Assembly (NCBI GenBank): GCA_021199655.1
Contig: JAJQHQ010000023.1
Location: forward strand, 1-54,517
DNA from: Lachnospiraceae bacterium
Lineage (GTDB): Bacteria; Bacillota; Clostridia; Lachnospirales; Lachnospiraceae
Length of the DNA: 54,517 bases
Direction of reading: 5' to 3'
This document shows positions 35,982-43,739 of the stretch, in pieces; the stretch's first letter is position 1; the number at the start of each line of letters is the position of its first letter. A program made the position numbers and the translations under genes. The notes under the pieces were generated by a model. The model was not told the origin of the DNA. It made no database searches and worked only from the letters and a program-made list of their open reading frames with translations.

Positions 35982-36944
35982 TTACATAAAAGAATGAGCC
36001 AGAGCTTCTCCGACTTTTTCGGGGCTATGAATGTTGCCTGTCCTGCTTCCCCGATAGACTTTTCCTGTATCTTCATCAAAATAAAACGCATTCAGACGCA
36101 AAACTGTTTGAGCATCAGATTTCTTATCTGATTGTAAATCGGAACGTGTAGCAGACTGCTGATCGGACTGTAAAATCGGCTGTAAATGATTCTCCGAAAT
36201 CATCACCTGCGCATACGCCGCCACCGGCGTACTGCAGTTTCCACCAAGTGCACGGACGAACGCCCGCTCCGCCTTCGCATAGATTGCCGCGTTTTCATCC
36301 GAATATCCGCACAGATAGCTATAATCTTCACCCTTGCGTCCCTGTACGGCCAGAATTCCCTGTCCGGCTGCCGGTATCATTTCTTCGGTTGTAAAATAGC
36401 GGCTGATCCTGTGCTCCAGACCCAGCCTTTTTAAACCGGCCGCAGCCAGTATCGTCGCACTGAATTCTCCACTGTCCAGTTTTCTCAGACGAGTCTGCAC
36501 ATTTCCCCGAATCGGTGCAAATGCGGCCTGCGGGAACAGCTGCGCAAACTGCAGCATCCTGCGCCGGGAAGAACAGCCGACCGGCTTTGAAAAATCAATT
36601 TCTGTCGCACCTTCCGGCAGGATCAGTGCATCCCGCACGTCCTCGCGCGCGGAATATGCAATCAAAGGAAGCTCATCCGGAAGCTCCATCGGCACATCCT
36701 TCAGGCTGTGCACGGACAAATCCGAGCGGCCATCGATGAGCGCGGCATCCAGTTCTTTGACAAAAAGCCCCTTGCCGCCGATTTTTTCCAGAGACTGATT
36801 CAGAATCTTATCACCGGTGGTTTTCATGGTAAGGATTTCTACATCCAGCTCCGGATTGTTCTTCTGTATGTACTGCCGCACCATTTCTGACTGGATCACA
36901 GCCAGACGGCTCTCCCTGCTGCCGATGATGATTTTTTCGGACAT
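35982..36944 (-). CDS. hemC: Hydroxymethylbilane synthase (porphobilinogen deaminase)
   Basis: The 320-residue enzyme polymerises four porphobilinogens. IIIGSRESRLAVIQSEMV, LEKIGGKGLFVKELDAALIDGRSDLSVHSLKDVP, CSSRRRMLQFAQLFP, IRGNVQTRLRKL and the dipyrromethane cofactor cysteine in LGGNCSTPVAAYA are present. Between about residues 253 and 280 an insertion of Gln/Ser/Asp repeats (LQSDQQSATRSDLQSDKKSD) interrupts domain 3; its DNA contains short direct repeats of the type GATTGTAAATCGGA. It is 28 bases after hemA. Confidence 0.96.
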   Translation of the reverse strand: MSEKIIIGSRESRLAVIQSEMVRQYIQKNNPELDVEILTMKTTGDKILNQSLEKIGGKGLFVKELDAALIDGRSDLSVHSLKDVPMELPDELPLIAYSAREDVRDALILPEGATEIDFSKPVGCSSRRRMLQFAQLFPQAAFAPIRGNVQTRLRKLDSGEFSATILAAAGLKRLGLEHRISRYFTTEEMIPAAGQGILAVQGRKGEDYSYLCGYSDENAAIYAKAERAFVRALGGNCSTPVAAYAQVMISENHLQPILQSDQQSATRSDLQSDKKSDAQTVLRLNAFYFDEDTGKVYRGSRTGNIHSPEKVGEALAHSFM

Positions 36945-36972
36945 TTATTGCAAAACTCCTTTTATGCTATTT

Positions 36973-38340
36973 TCATTCATGATCCGTATCATGATACACT
37001 TCTTCCAGCCCTTCAACGCACTCGCGGAAGGCCGCCTTACTCACATTGTCCCGCAGGCCAAACAGAAGCTTATTCATGGTGCGCTCCGCCGCTGCCTCAA
37101 TGTCGTCACGCAGCGCAGCTTTATCTTCTTCCGCCATCGGAAGGGCACGCAGCTTTTTCGTCAGACGGTTCTCCAGATCGATGGCTGCCAGTTCCTTGAT
37201 ATCCTGAATCTTCGGAATCACATCCACACATTCGTACCATGCAAAAAATTCTTCCATCTGCTCCGCAAAGCATGCTTCCGCATCAGCGATGGCTTTTTTC
37301 TGTGCCTCGCTCACTGCTTCTTCACGGAAACAGTCGATATCATAGAGGCTGACGCCGTCCAGCTCCGCCACAGCGGGTTCGATATCGCGGGGAACGGCAA
37401 GATCGATCAATACGACCGGTTTTTTCTTTTCAATATTTGATGCAACCGAAGTATCCTGTCCGGACATTGGCTCACTGCAGATTGCTTCCGGTTCACTCGT
37501 GCACTCTGCTGCCTGTTCTTTACAGCACTCTGCCGCTGTTTCGTAGCGGCACTCTGCCACCAGTTCCTTCGTCAGCGTATAATTTGGGCTAACTGTCGCG
37601 CTGAGCACATAATCGCACTCACCGAACAATTCCATCCGGCGTCCGTAATCAATGCGTGAACAGTTTTTCGGAATCTCGACAACACCGCTGCGGTACTGCC
37701 GGACGGTCACTGTCACATCCGCACCCTGCTGCTGAAACTGAGTTGCCGCAAGCTTGCCCATCACACCGTTGCCGATGACCATGATCTTTTTGCCTTCGAA
37801 CGTATATCCTTCTTCCTTAAGCGTGCGGATCGCCGTTCGGACCACAGACTGATCGGAGGGCGAAAGTTCATCGTAAGTCTTCACCTTTTTGGCCGCTGTG
37901 ATCGCCTGACGAAACAGGGTCTCCAGCACATGATCCGCCGCGTAATGCTCACGTGCGAAAGAAAGCGCATCCTTCACCTGAGTCACAATCTGGTCGTCGC
38001 CGAGAATACGCGATTCCAGCCCTCCCGAGAGCCGGAACAGATGATGCACAGCCTCCCGCTCTTCCCGGAAACGAAAATACGGTCGATACTTCACGTAAAG
38101 GCTCTCCGGCAGATTTCGCAGCTCGCAGAGCAGTTCAAAAATATCACTCGCAAACTCATCCCCTGTGCTCAGATAAAGCTCCATCCGGTTGCAGGTAGAT
38201 ATTAAAACACAGCCCTCAATGCCTCTGATCTGTTTTAAATGTTCCAGAGCTTCCGCCATATTCTTTTTTGTAAATGAAAAAACGGTACGTATATCAATCG
38301 GGGCGATGCTGTGATCGATCCCCGCCATCAGTATTCCCAA
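36973..38340 (-). CDS. hemA: Glutamyl-tRNA reductase
   Basis: The 455-residue enzyme makes glutamate-1-semialdehyde from glutamyl-tRNA with NADPH. The catalytic cysteine is in LISTCNRMELYLSTG; GLESRILGDDQIVTQVKDA, an NADP-binding VIGNGVMGKLAATQF and a C-terminal dimerisation helix are visible. The start is probably TTG at 38340, seven bases after GGAGG; the first ATG is four codons later and too far from it. About 40 residues (CCKEQAAECTSEPEAICSEP and beyond) are inserted before VVLIDLAVPRDIEP, encoded by short repeats of CACTCTGCYGC. Confidence 0.95.
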   Translation of the reverse strand: MGILMAGIDHSIAPIDIRTVFSFTKKNMAEALEHLKQIRGIEGCVLISTCNRMELYLSTGDEFASDIFELLCELRNLPESLYVKYRPYFRFREEREAVHHLFRLSGGLESRILGDDQIVTQVKDALSFAREHYAADHVLETLFRQAITAAKKVKTYDELSPSDQSVVRTAIRTLKEEGYTFEGKKIMVIGNGVMGKLAATQFQQQGADVTVTVRQYRSGVVEIPKNCSRIDYGRRMELFGECDYVLSATVSPNYTLTKELVAECRYETAAECCKEQAAECTSEPEAICSEPMSGQDTSVASNIEKKKPVVLIDLAVPRDIEPAVAELDGVSLYDIDCFREEAVSEAQKKAIADAEACFAEQMEEFFAWYECVDVIPKIQDIKELAAIDLENRLTKKLRALPMAEEDKAALRDDIEAAAERTMNKLLFGLRDNVSKAAFRECVEGLEEVYHDTDHE

Positions 38341-38370
38341 CTTGAATCCTCCATCTTATCCCTGATCCGG

Positions 38371-39159
38371 TTAAAGCATATTCATCGCAGCCTGCACATG
38401 ATCCAGAAACATTTCATGTACGCCGCTATATTCACCCAGACCTTTTAAAATACAGGCAACCTCAAATCCTGCCTTTTCAAACTGACTCTTCCAGGAGTCC
38501 TCATCGTCTCCGGCCAGATCATTTTCCGCGTGATCTCCGGCGACGATCATAAACGGCGCCAGCAGCACCCGCCTCGGATGATTCTCATTGACCCTGCGCA
38601 TAAGCGCATCCAACGAAGGATACGCTTCCACGGTACCCATGAAAATATTTTTATAACCCATATCCTTAAAAAGGTAATCCAACGCGGCATAGACAGAATT
38701 TGCATAATGCTCGGTCCCGTGGCCCATCAGCACCAGCGCCTCATCCTTGTCCGGGCAAAGCTCATTTGCGATCACCTGCACGATCCGCCTGCAATCCTCC
38801 TGTGTCGTCAAAAGCGGCGCACCTACTGACACCCGCTGAAACAAATGCCGGCATGCCTCGATATCCGCGAGCATCCGATCGTTTTCGATGCCATTGATCA
38901 CATGCGTTGGCTGAATAATGACATCCGTGATCCCATCCTCTGCCATCTCATGCAGTGCGCCCTGCACATCCGGAATCACGATCCCGTCCCGCTTTGCTAT
39001 TTTTCTGCGGATCATTCCGCTTGTCCAGGCACGTGTAACCCGGCAGGCAGGAAAACGTTTTCTCATACTTTCTTCAATCCGGTCCAGTGTCTTTTCCCTG
39101 GTCCCGGCGTAACTGGTTCCAAAGCTGACTGCCAGAATTGCCTGATTGCTCTTACTCAT
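38371..39159 (-). CDS. cbiK: Anaerobic sirohydrochlorin cobaltochelatase
   Basis: The 262-residue class II chelatase inserts cobalt into sirohydrochlorin, committing the pathway to cobamides. The two metal-ligand histidine regions are LMGHGTEHYANSVYAALD and IVAGDHAENDLAGDDEDSWKSQ, as in Salmonella CbiK; AVSFGTSYAGTREKTLD is the N-terminal signature. No signal peptide is present, so it is the cytoplasmic form. It is the first gene of the operon, behind a promoter at 39278-39306 and a leader with repeats. Confidence 0.95.
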   Translation of the reverse strand: MSKSNQAILAVSFGTSYAGTREKTLDRIEESMRKRFPACRVTRAWTSGMIRRKIAKRDGIVIPDVQGALHEMAEDGITDVIIQPTHVINGIENDRMLADIEACRHLFQRVSVGAPLLTTQEDCRRIVQVIANELCPDKDEALVLMGHGTEHYANSVYAALDYLFKDMGYKNIFMGTVEAYPSLDALMRRVNENHPRRVLLAPFMIVAGDHAENDLAGDDEDSWKSQFEKAGFEVACILKGLGEYSGVHEMFLDHVQAAMNML

Positions 39160-39193
39160 CCTGTGTTCCCTTCACATATTCTCAGTCGCTCTG

Positions 39194-39271
39194 CATGCGT
39201 GCAGCTTCTCCACATGTGAGCACCTTTCTTGCATGTAAACAGTTTTATCACATTAGCAACTTTCTTACATG
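39194..39271 (-). repeat. Three degenerate direct repeats in the cbiK operon leader
   Basis: CATG elements at 39268-39271, 39232-39235 and 39194-39197 start repeats spaced 36 and 38 bases. The first two share CATGYAAGAAAGKTGCT; the third is weaker. All lie just downstream of the predicted transcription start. No cobalamin riboswitch (B12-box) could be seen; the leader is only about 110 nt. Confidence 0.55.
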
Positions 39272-39277
39272 CCTTCT

Positions 39278-39306
39278 ATTGTAATACATGTGTTCCAATT
39301 GATCAA
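39278..39306 (-). promoter_or_regulatory. Promoter of the tetrapyrrole/cobamide operon
   Basis: TTGATC (39301-39306), 17 bases, TACAAT (39278-39283) on the minus strand, immediately downstream of the hom stop codon and about 120 bases before cbiK. Confidence 0.6.
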
Positions 39307-39320
39307 ATGATGCTTTATTT

Positions 39321-40670
39321 TCACTCCGCCGTATACACCCGGATCATCGAGCAGATCTGTCTCGTCCCTTTTTTATCGCGAATGCACTGCACTGCTTTCT
39401 GGAAATCTCCCTCGCGGACCACATCGGTGATCACCACGATCTGTGCACTCGGAAGCTCCTTGTCTGTGCCATCTCCTGTGTGTCTGTCAGTTCCCTCATG
39501 GAACGGGATATGCCGCTGCTTCTGTATGATCTGATCCACACTGACCTGATGTCTCGCAAACACATCAGCCAGCTCTGCCAGTACACCGATCCGGTCTTCT
39601 ACCTCCACACGAAGGAAATAACGGCTCTGCACATCTTCCATCTTTTTGACCGGAAGATGGCGGTAGCAGGTACAGGAAATCCTGGCGTTGCAGCCATGGA
39701 CAATATTTCTCGCCACATCAAAAACATCGCCGACCACAGCACTTGCGGTAGGAAGCTCGCCCGCGCCGCGTCCCTGAAACATCGCGTCGTCCACGGCGTC
39801 TCCCCGCACAAAAACAGCATTGTAGGAATCATTTACAGCGGCAAGCGGATGCCGTTTGGGAATCAGCATCGGGGCGACATAGGCCTCAATGGAAGTTCCA
39901 TCGCTGTGCGCCATGCCGATCAGCTTGATGCAGCAGCCCATCTCCTGCGCATAACGGATATCATCCGGAGTGATCTTCGTGATTCCTTCCGTGCGGACGT
40001 CTTCCACTGATACTCTGGAATTAAATGCAATCGAAGCGATAATCGCCACCTTCCGGGCTGCATCCAGTCCTTCTACATCTGCGGTAGGGTCTGCCTCCGC
40101 ATATCCCAGCTTCGTCGCCAGCGCAAGAGCTTCGCCAAACTCCATGCCGTCCTGTTCCATCCGGGTGAGAATATAATTTGTCGTGCCGTTGACAATCCCC
40201 ATCACCTCACTCAGATGGTTCGCCGCCAGTGACTGTTTCAGCGGCGTGATTACCGGAATCGCACCCGCCACTGCGGCCTCAAACATCAGATCGCAGCCAT
40301 TTTCCTTCGCCAGATCCATCAGCCTGCCATGATCCGAAGCGATCAGATCCTTATTGGCAGTCACAACATGTTTCCCGGCTTTCAGGGCAGCTTCGATATA
40401 ATCCGCAGCACTGGTCGTCCCGCCGATCAGCTCGATCACGATCTCCACCTTGTCGTCGTTAATAATATCCTCAAACCGATCCGTGATCAGCTCCGGTTCG
40501 TCCACCTTCGCCGCCGCGCGTTCTTTATTCCGGACAAGGATCCAGCGCAGTTCCAGCTGCGCTCCTATTTTATATACCATCTCTTCGCGCTGCGCTTTCA
40601 ACACCTTATAGGTGCCAAGGCCTACCGTACCCAGGCCCAGAAGCGCTACGCCGATTGTTCTGTTTTCCAT
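39321..40670 (-). CDS. hom: Homoserine dehydrogenase with C-terminal ACT domain
   Basis: The 449-residue enzyme reduces aspartate semialdehyde to homoserine for threonine and methionine synthesis. VALLGLGTVGLGTYKVL is the NAD(P)-binding loop; VVTANKDLIA, GIVNGTTNYILTRM, GYAEADPTADVEGLDAARK and the catalytic lysine region follow, with an ACT domain from about residue 360 (YFLRVEVEDRIGVLAELADVF). The stretch RHIPFHEGTDRHTGDGTDKE enlarges the ACT loop. The ATG at 40670 follows AGGGAG. Monocistronic. Confidence 0.96.
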   Translation of the reverse strand: MENRTIGVALLGLGTVGLGTYKVLKAQREEMVYKIGAQLELRWILVRNKERAAAKVDEPELITDRFEDIINDDKVEIVIELIGGTTSAADYIEAALKAGKHVVTANKDLIASDHGRLMDLAKENGCDLMFEAAVAGAIPVITPLKQSLAANHLSEVMGIVNGTTNYILTRMEQDGMEFGEALALATKLGYAEADPTADVEGLDAARKVAIIASIAFNSRVSVEDVRTEGITKITPDDIRYAQEMGCCIKLIGMAHSDGTSIEAYVAPMLIPKRHPLAAVNDSYNAVFVRGDAVDDAMFQGRGAGELPTASAVVGDVFDVARNIVHGCNARISCTCYRHLPVKKMEDVQSRYFLRVEVEDRIGVLAELADVFARHQVSVDQIIQKQRHIPFHEGTDRHTGDGTDKELPSAQIVVITDVVREGDFQKAVQCIRDKKGTRQICSMIRVYTAE

Positions 40671-40723
40671 CTGATTTTTCTCCCTGATTTTTCTAACATC
40701 CATGAGCTTCATTCCAATTTTAC

Positions 40724-40752
40724 AGTTTACCAAAGGTCGCCGTCAGATACAA
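40724..40752 (-). promoter_or_regulatory. Probable hom promoter
   Basis: TTGTAT (40747-40752), 17 bases and TAAACT (40724-40729) on the minus strand would start transcription about 47 bases before the hom ATG. Confidence 0.45.
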
Positions 40753-40884
40753 GTCTATTTTGTAATAAAAACCTGTCCGTTTTCATATCACAGACATCAG
40801 GAATCGGATTCTCGTATTTCTCCGGCAGATTTTTATAACAGGCTACGACTGCCTTAAAATTTACCTGTTCATTCAGGCAAAATA

Positions 40885-41059
40885 GAATGCGCCTTGGCGC
40901 ATTCTCGCGCCGTTGCTGAGCGCCAGTGGCGCTCGTTTAGCAACGACCGAAGCGGAGCGTAGACGCGGTCGCTTCAGCGACATAATTCTTTACGCGCGAG
41001 TGCGCTCTCCACTCCGTTCCGGTCGGCGCTAAGCGGATGTCCACTGGACATCCAGCGCC
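40885..41059. repeat. Cluster of stem-loop repeats between hom and glgP
   Basis: Hairpin 40885-40904 is GAATGCGCC-TT-GGCGCATTC. Unit 40912-40944 is GTTGCT + GAGCGCC, loop AGT, GGCGCTC, GTTT, AGCAAC, with tail GACCGAAGCGGAGCGTAG to 40962. GTCGCT-TC-AGCGAC follows. Unit 41025-41059 is the same design in the opposite orientation: GGCGCT, AAGC, GGATGTCC, loop ACT, GGACATCC, AGCGCC, its tail reading (minus strand) GACCGGAACGGAGTGGAG at 41007-41024. The shared architecture with 1717-1834, and identical stem words, indicates one repeat family. There is no gene in 40753-41071. Confidence 0.8.
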
Positions 41060-41071
41060 CTCGCGGAGCTT

Positions 41072-41109
41072 TTTTGCTTTATAGGAAAGAAGATTCCTAT
41101 AAAGCAAAA
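41072..41109. repeat. Perfect 16-bp palindrome with 6-base loop
   Basis: TTTTGCTTTATAGGAA and TTCCTATAAAGCAAAA flank AGAAGA. It borders the stem-loop cluster. The T-run is on the 5' side of the stem for both strands, so it is not a standard terminator and may mark the edge of an inserted element. Confidence 0.7.
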
Positions 41110-41144
41110 TAAGCACCCGGAAAGTCACCTTTCTGAATGCTTAT
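41109..41144 (-). terminator. Terminator of glgP
   Basis: On the minus strand ATAAGCA...GAAAG-GTGA-CTTTC...TGCTTAT is followed by TTTGC. The stem has a central mismatch (TTCA/CGGG). It lies about 70 bases after the glgP stop. Confidence 0.55.
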
Positions 41145-41214
41145 ATCAGTCGCCTTTTCAAAACGTTCACGGCAGCGGTTCATGCTTCACCCGCCGCAGC
41201 ATACTTTAAGGCAT

Positions 41215-43470
41215 TTACAGATGCCAGATATCCCGGTTGTACTCCGCAATGGTACGGTCAGAGGAGAAAAATCCGGCTTTCGCAATGTTGACCAGTGCGC
41301 GGCGGGACCATTCTCTCGGATTCAGGGCATAGTCCTGCATTGCCTGGGTTTTGCGGACAAGATACGCGTTGAAGTCCGGCAGTGTCTGGAAGCAGTCCTT
41401 GTGGATCAGCTCGTTCTGCAGTCTGGAAAGATTCTCCTCATGGCCGGCCGACAGCATGGTCTCTGAAGACAGGAAATCAATTGCCCGGCGGATATTCGGA
41501 TCCCCCTCATACCATTCTTCCGCATGATAGCTTCCATCCGCATAGGAACGGATGACCTGGTCGCTGGTCCGTCCGAAAATATATATGTTGTCATTTCCGA
41601 CGCGCTCCGCAATCTCGACATTTGCACCGTCCATGGTTCCGAGTGTGACGGCCCCATTCAGCATAAACTTCATATTGCCCGTGCCGGAAGCCTCTTTTGA
41701 GGCCAGGCTGATCTGCTCCGAGAGGTCGCAGGCCGGAATCATCTTTTCCGCAGCGGTCACATTATAGTTTTCCACAAAGACCACCTGCATCCATTTTGAA
41801 ACCTCCTCATCCGCAGCGATCACGTCCGATAAAGCGAGCAGTGCGTGGATGATATCCTGTGCAGTCACATAAGCCGGCGCCGCTTTCGCGCCGAAAATAC
41901 TGACGATCTTTGTCGCAGGCAGATGGCCGGCTTTGATCTCAAAATACTGATGAATCAGGAAAAGCAGATTCAGCTGCTGACGTTTGTACTCATGCAGGCG
42001 CTTGGACTGGATCAGGAACATAGCATCCGGATCCGTCTTCGCTCTCTGTGTATGGTACAGCCAGTCAGAAAGTGCCTTTTTGTTATCCTTTTTGATGAGG
42101 AACAGCCGATTGAGGACGCTGTCGTCCTCACAAAAACGCATCAGTTTTTCCAGTTCGTCCGCATTCTTTTTAAATCCAGGTCCGATCAGGCGCTCAATTT
42201 CAGCCGTAAGCTGCGGATTGCATTTGAGCAGCCAGCGCCGGAAGGTGATCCCGTTCGTCTTGTTATTGAATTTTTCCGGGTACAACGCGTAAAAATTCTT
42301 CAGCTCGGTGTCCTTCAGAATCTGTGTGTGAAGCGCAGCTACGCCATTCGTGGAATGGCTGAAATGAATATCCATATGCGCCATATGCACGCGGTCTTCC
42401 GTATCAATGATGTATGTGCTCGCGTCATCTGTCCGTTCACGGGAAAGCGCGTCCAGCTTTTCGATGATCGGCATCAGTTGAGGTACTATCTCATCAAGAT
42501 AATGGCGCGGCCATTTTTCCAGAGCCTCCGCCAGAATCGTATGATTCGTGTACGCGCAGGTATCCGTCACGATCTTCACTGCTTCGTCAAATGCAATGCC
42601 CTTCTCCCCGAGCAGACGGATCAGCTCCGGGATCACCATGCTCGGATGCGTATCGTTGATCTGGATCGCCGCATAGTTTGCCAGATCATGATAGTTGCTG
42701 CCCCGCGCGGCAGCTTCCTCGAGGATCAGCTGCGCCCCCGCGGATACCATCAGATACTGCTGGTAAATGCGAAGCTTCCTGCCCTCCTCATCCGAATCGT
42801 CCGGATACAGGAATAAAGTCAGATTCTGATCAATTTTTGTTTTGTCAAACTCAATTCCCTGTCCAATGACTGATTCATCAATCGTGTCCAGGTCAAACAG
42901 ATTCAACGTATTCGTCCGGCCTTCATAGCCTGTCACAGCCAGCTTATACAGTCTGGCCTCATATTGCTTACCGGCAAGGGTAACCGGGTAAACCTTATCT
43001 GTGTGCTTTGTCCATTCGGTCCGCCAGTAGTCCGGTGCCGCGTTCTGCAGGCCATCCGTAAACTGCTGCCGGAACAGTCCGCAGTGATAGCGCAGACCTA
43101 TCCCGTCGCCCGGAAGGTTCATCGTGGCAAGGCTGTCCAGAAAGCATGCGGCCAGCCGCCCCAGCCCGCCATTGCCAAGACTGGGCTCATCTTCCATCTC
43201 CTCAATATCTGACAAATTCTTCCCCGCACACGCCAGTGCAGCCTTTACCTCATCATAAAGGCCAAGATTGATCAGATTGTTCGACAACAACTTGCCGATC
43301 AGGAACTCCGCTGAAATATAGTACAGCTTTCTTCCCTGAACGGCCGCTTCCTGCTTCTTGCTTTTTTCCTCTGTCAGCAGCATCAGAGCGGCATAGATTT
43401 CCTTATTCGTTGCCGCTGCCAGATCCTTTCCGCAAAGCTTTGTAAGTGTTTCATAGATTCCGCCTGCCAT
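41215..43470 (-). CDS. glgP: Glycogen/starch phosphorylase
   Basis: The 751-residue enzyme releases glucose-1-phosphate from alpha-1,4-glucans. EPSLGNGGLGRLAACFLDS, NKTNGITFRRWLLKCNP, RLHEYKRQQLN, and the PLP-lysine region EASGTGNMKFMLNGAVTLGTMDGANVEI are all family signatures. The ATG at 43470 follows AAAGGAG at six bases. The allosteric N-terminal extension of animal phosphorylase is missing, as usual in bacteria. It is divergent to an AraC regulator, with a palindromic operator candidate between them. Confidence 0.97.
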   Translation of the reverse strand: MAGGIYETLTKLCGKDLAAATNKEIYAALMLLTEEKSKKQEAAVQGRKLYYISAEFLIGKLLSNNLINLGLYDEVKAALACAGKNLSDIEEMEDEPSLGNGGLGRLAACFLDSLATMNLPGDGIGLRYHCGLFRQQFTDGLQNAAPDYWRTEWTKHTDKVYPVTLAGKQYEARLYKLAVTGYEGRTNTLNLFDLDTIDESVIGQGIEFDKTKIDQNLTLFLYPDDSDEEGRKLRIYQQYLMVSAGAQLILEEAAARGSNYHDLANYAAIQINDTHPSMVIPELIRLLGEKGIAFDEAVKIVTDTCAYTNHTILAEALEKWPRHYLDEIVPQLMPIIEKLDALSRERTDDASTYIIDTEDRVHMAHMDIHFSHSTNGVAALHTQILKDTELKNFYALYPEKFNNKTNGITFRRWLLKCNPQLTAEIERLIGPGFKKNADELEKLMRFCEDDSVLNRLFLIKKDNKKALSDWLYHTQRAKTDPDAMFLIQSKRLHEYKRQQLNLLFLIHQYFEIKAGHLPATKIVSIFGAKAAPAYVTAQDIIHALLALSDVIAADEEVSKWMQVVFVENYNVTAAEKMIPACDLSEQISLASKEASGTGNMKFMLNGAVTLGTMDGANVEIAERVGNDNIYIFGRTSDQVIRSYADGSYHAEEWYEGDPNIRRAIDFLSSETMLSAGHEENLSRLQNELIHKDCFQTLPDFNAYLVRKTQAMQDYALNPREWSRRALVNIAKAGFFSSDRTIAEYNRDIWHL

Positions 43471-43592
43471 ACTGTGCTCCTTTCTGCAATCGCTGTAACT
43501 GCTATTCTGAATTGTTACCAGTATCCGATGTTCCCTGTGCCGATTTTTTCCAGTACTGATTCTTCCTGTACTGATTTTCATGCTGATTTTTA

Positions 43593-43665
43593 TTTATATC
43601 CTGGTGTGTTTTTATCATAAAATGTCATTTGATTCTTGCCATATGAACGCATTTTATGATACTAT
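43593..43665. promoter_or_regulatory. Divergent promoter region with 11-bp inverted repeat
   Basis: ATCATAAAATG (43614-43624) and CATTTTATGAT (43650-43660) are perfect complements, 36 bp centre to centre. On the minus strand the left arm overlaps a possible glgP -35 (TTTATG, 43616-43621; -10 TATAAA, 43593-43598, spacer 17). On the plus strand the right arm lies between TTGCCA (43636-43641) and TACTAT (43660-43665) of the AraC gene. This is the layout expected for a regulator-bound bipartite operator. Confidence 0.5.
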
Positions 43666-43739
43666 CCTATCATTGTATTAAAAAATCTTCCTGTATATTT
43701 GAACTTATTATTTTAGAGGAGATATAGAGGAGAATTCTC

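Noticed and set aside
39160-39320. Cobalamin riboswitch upstream of cbiK
   Set aside because: No B12-box-like sequence was seen and the leader is only about 110 nt; repeats are present instead.
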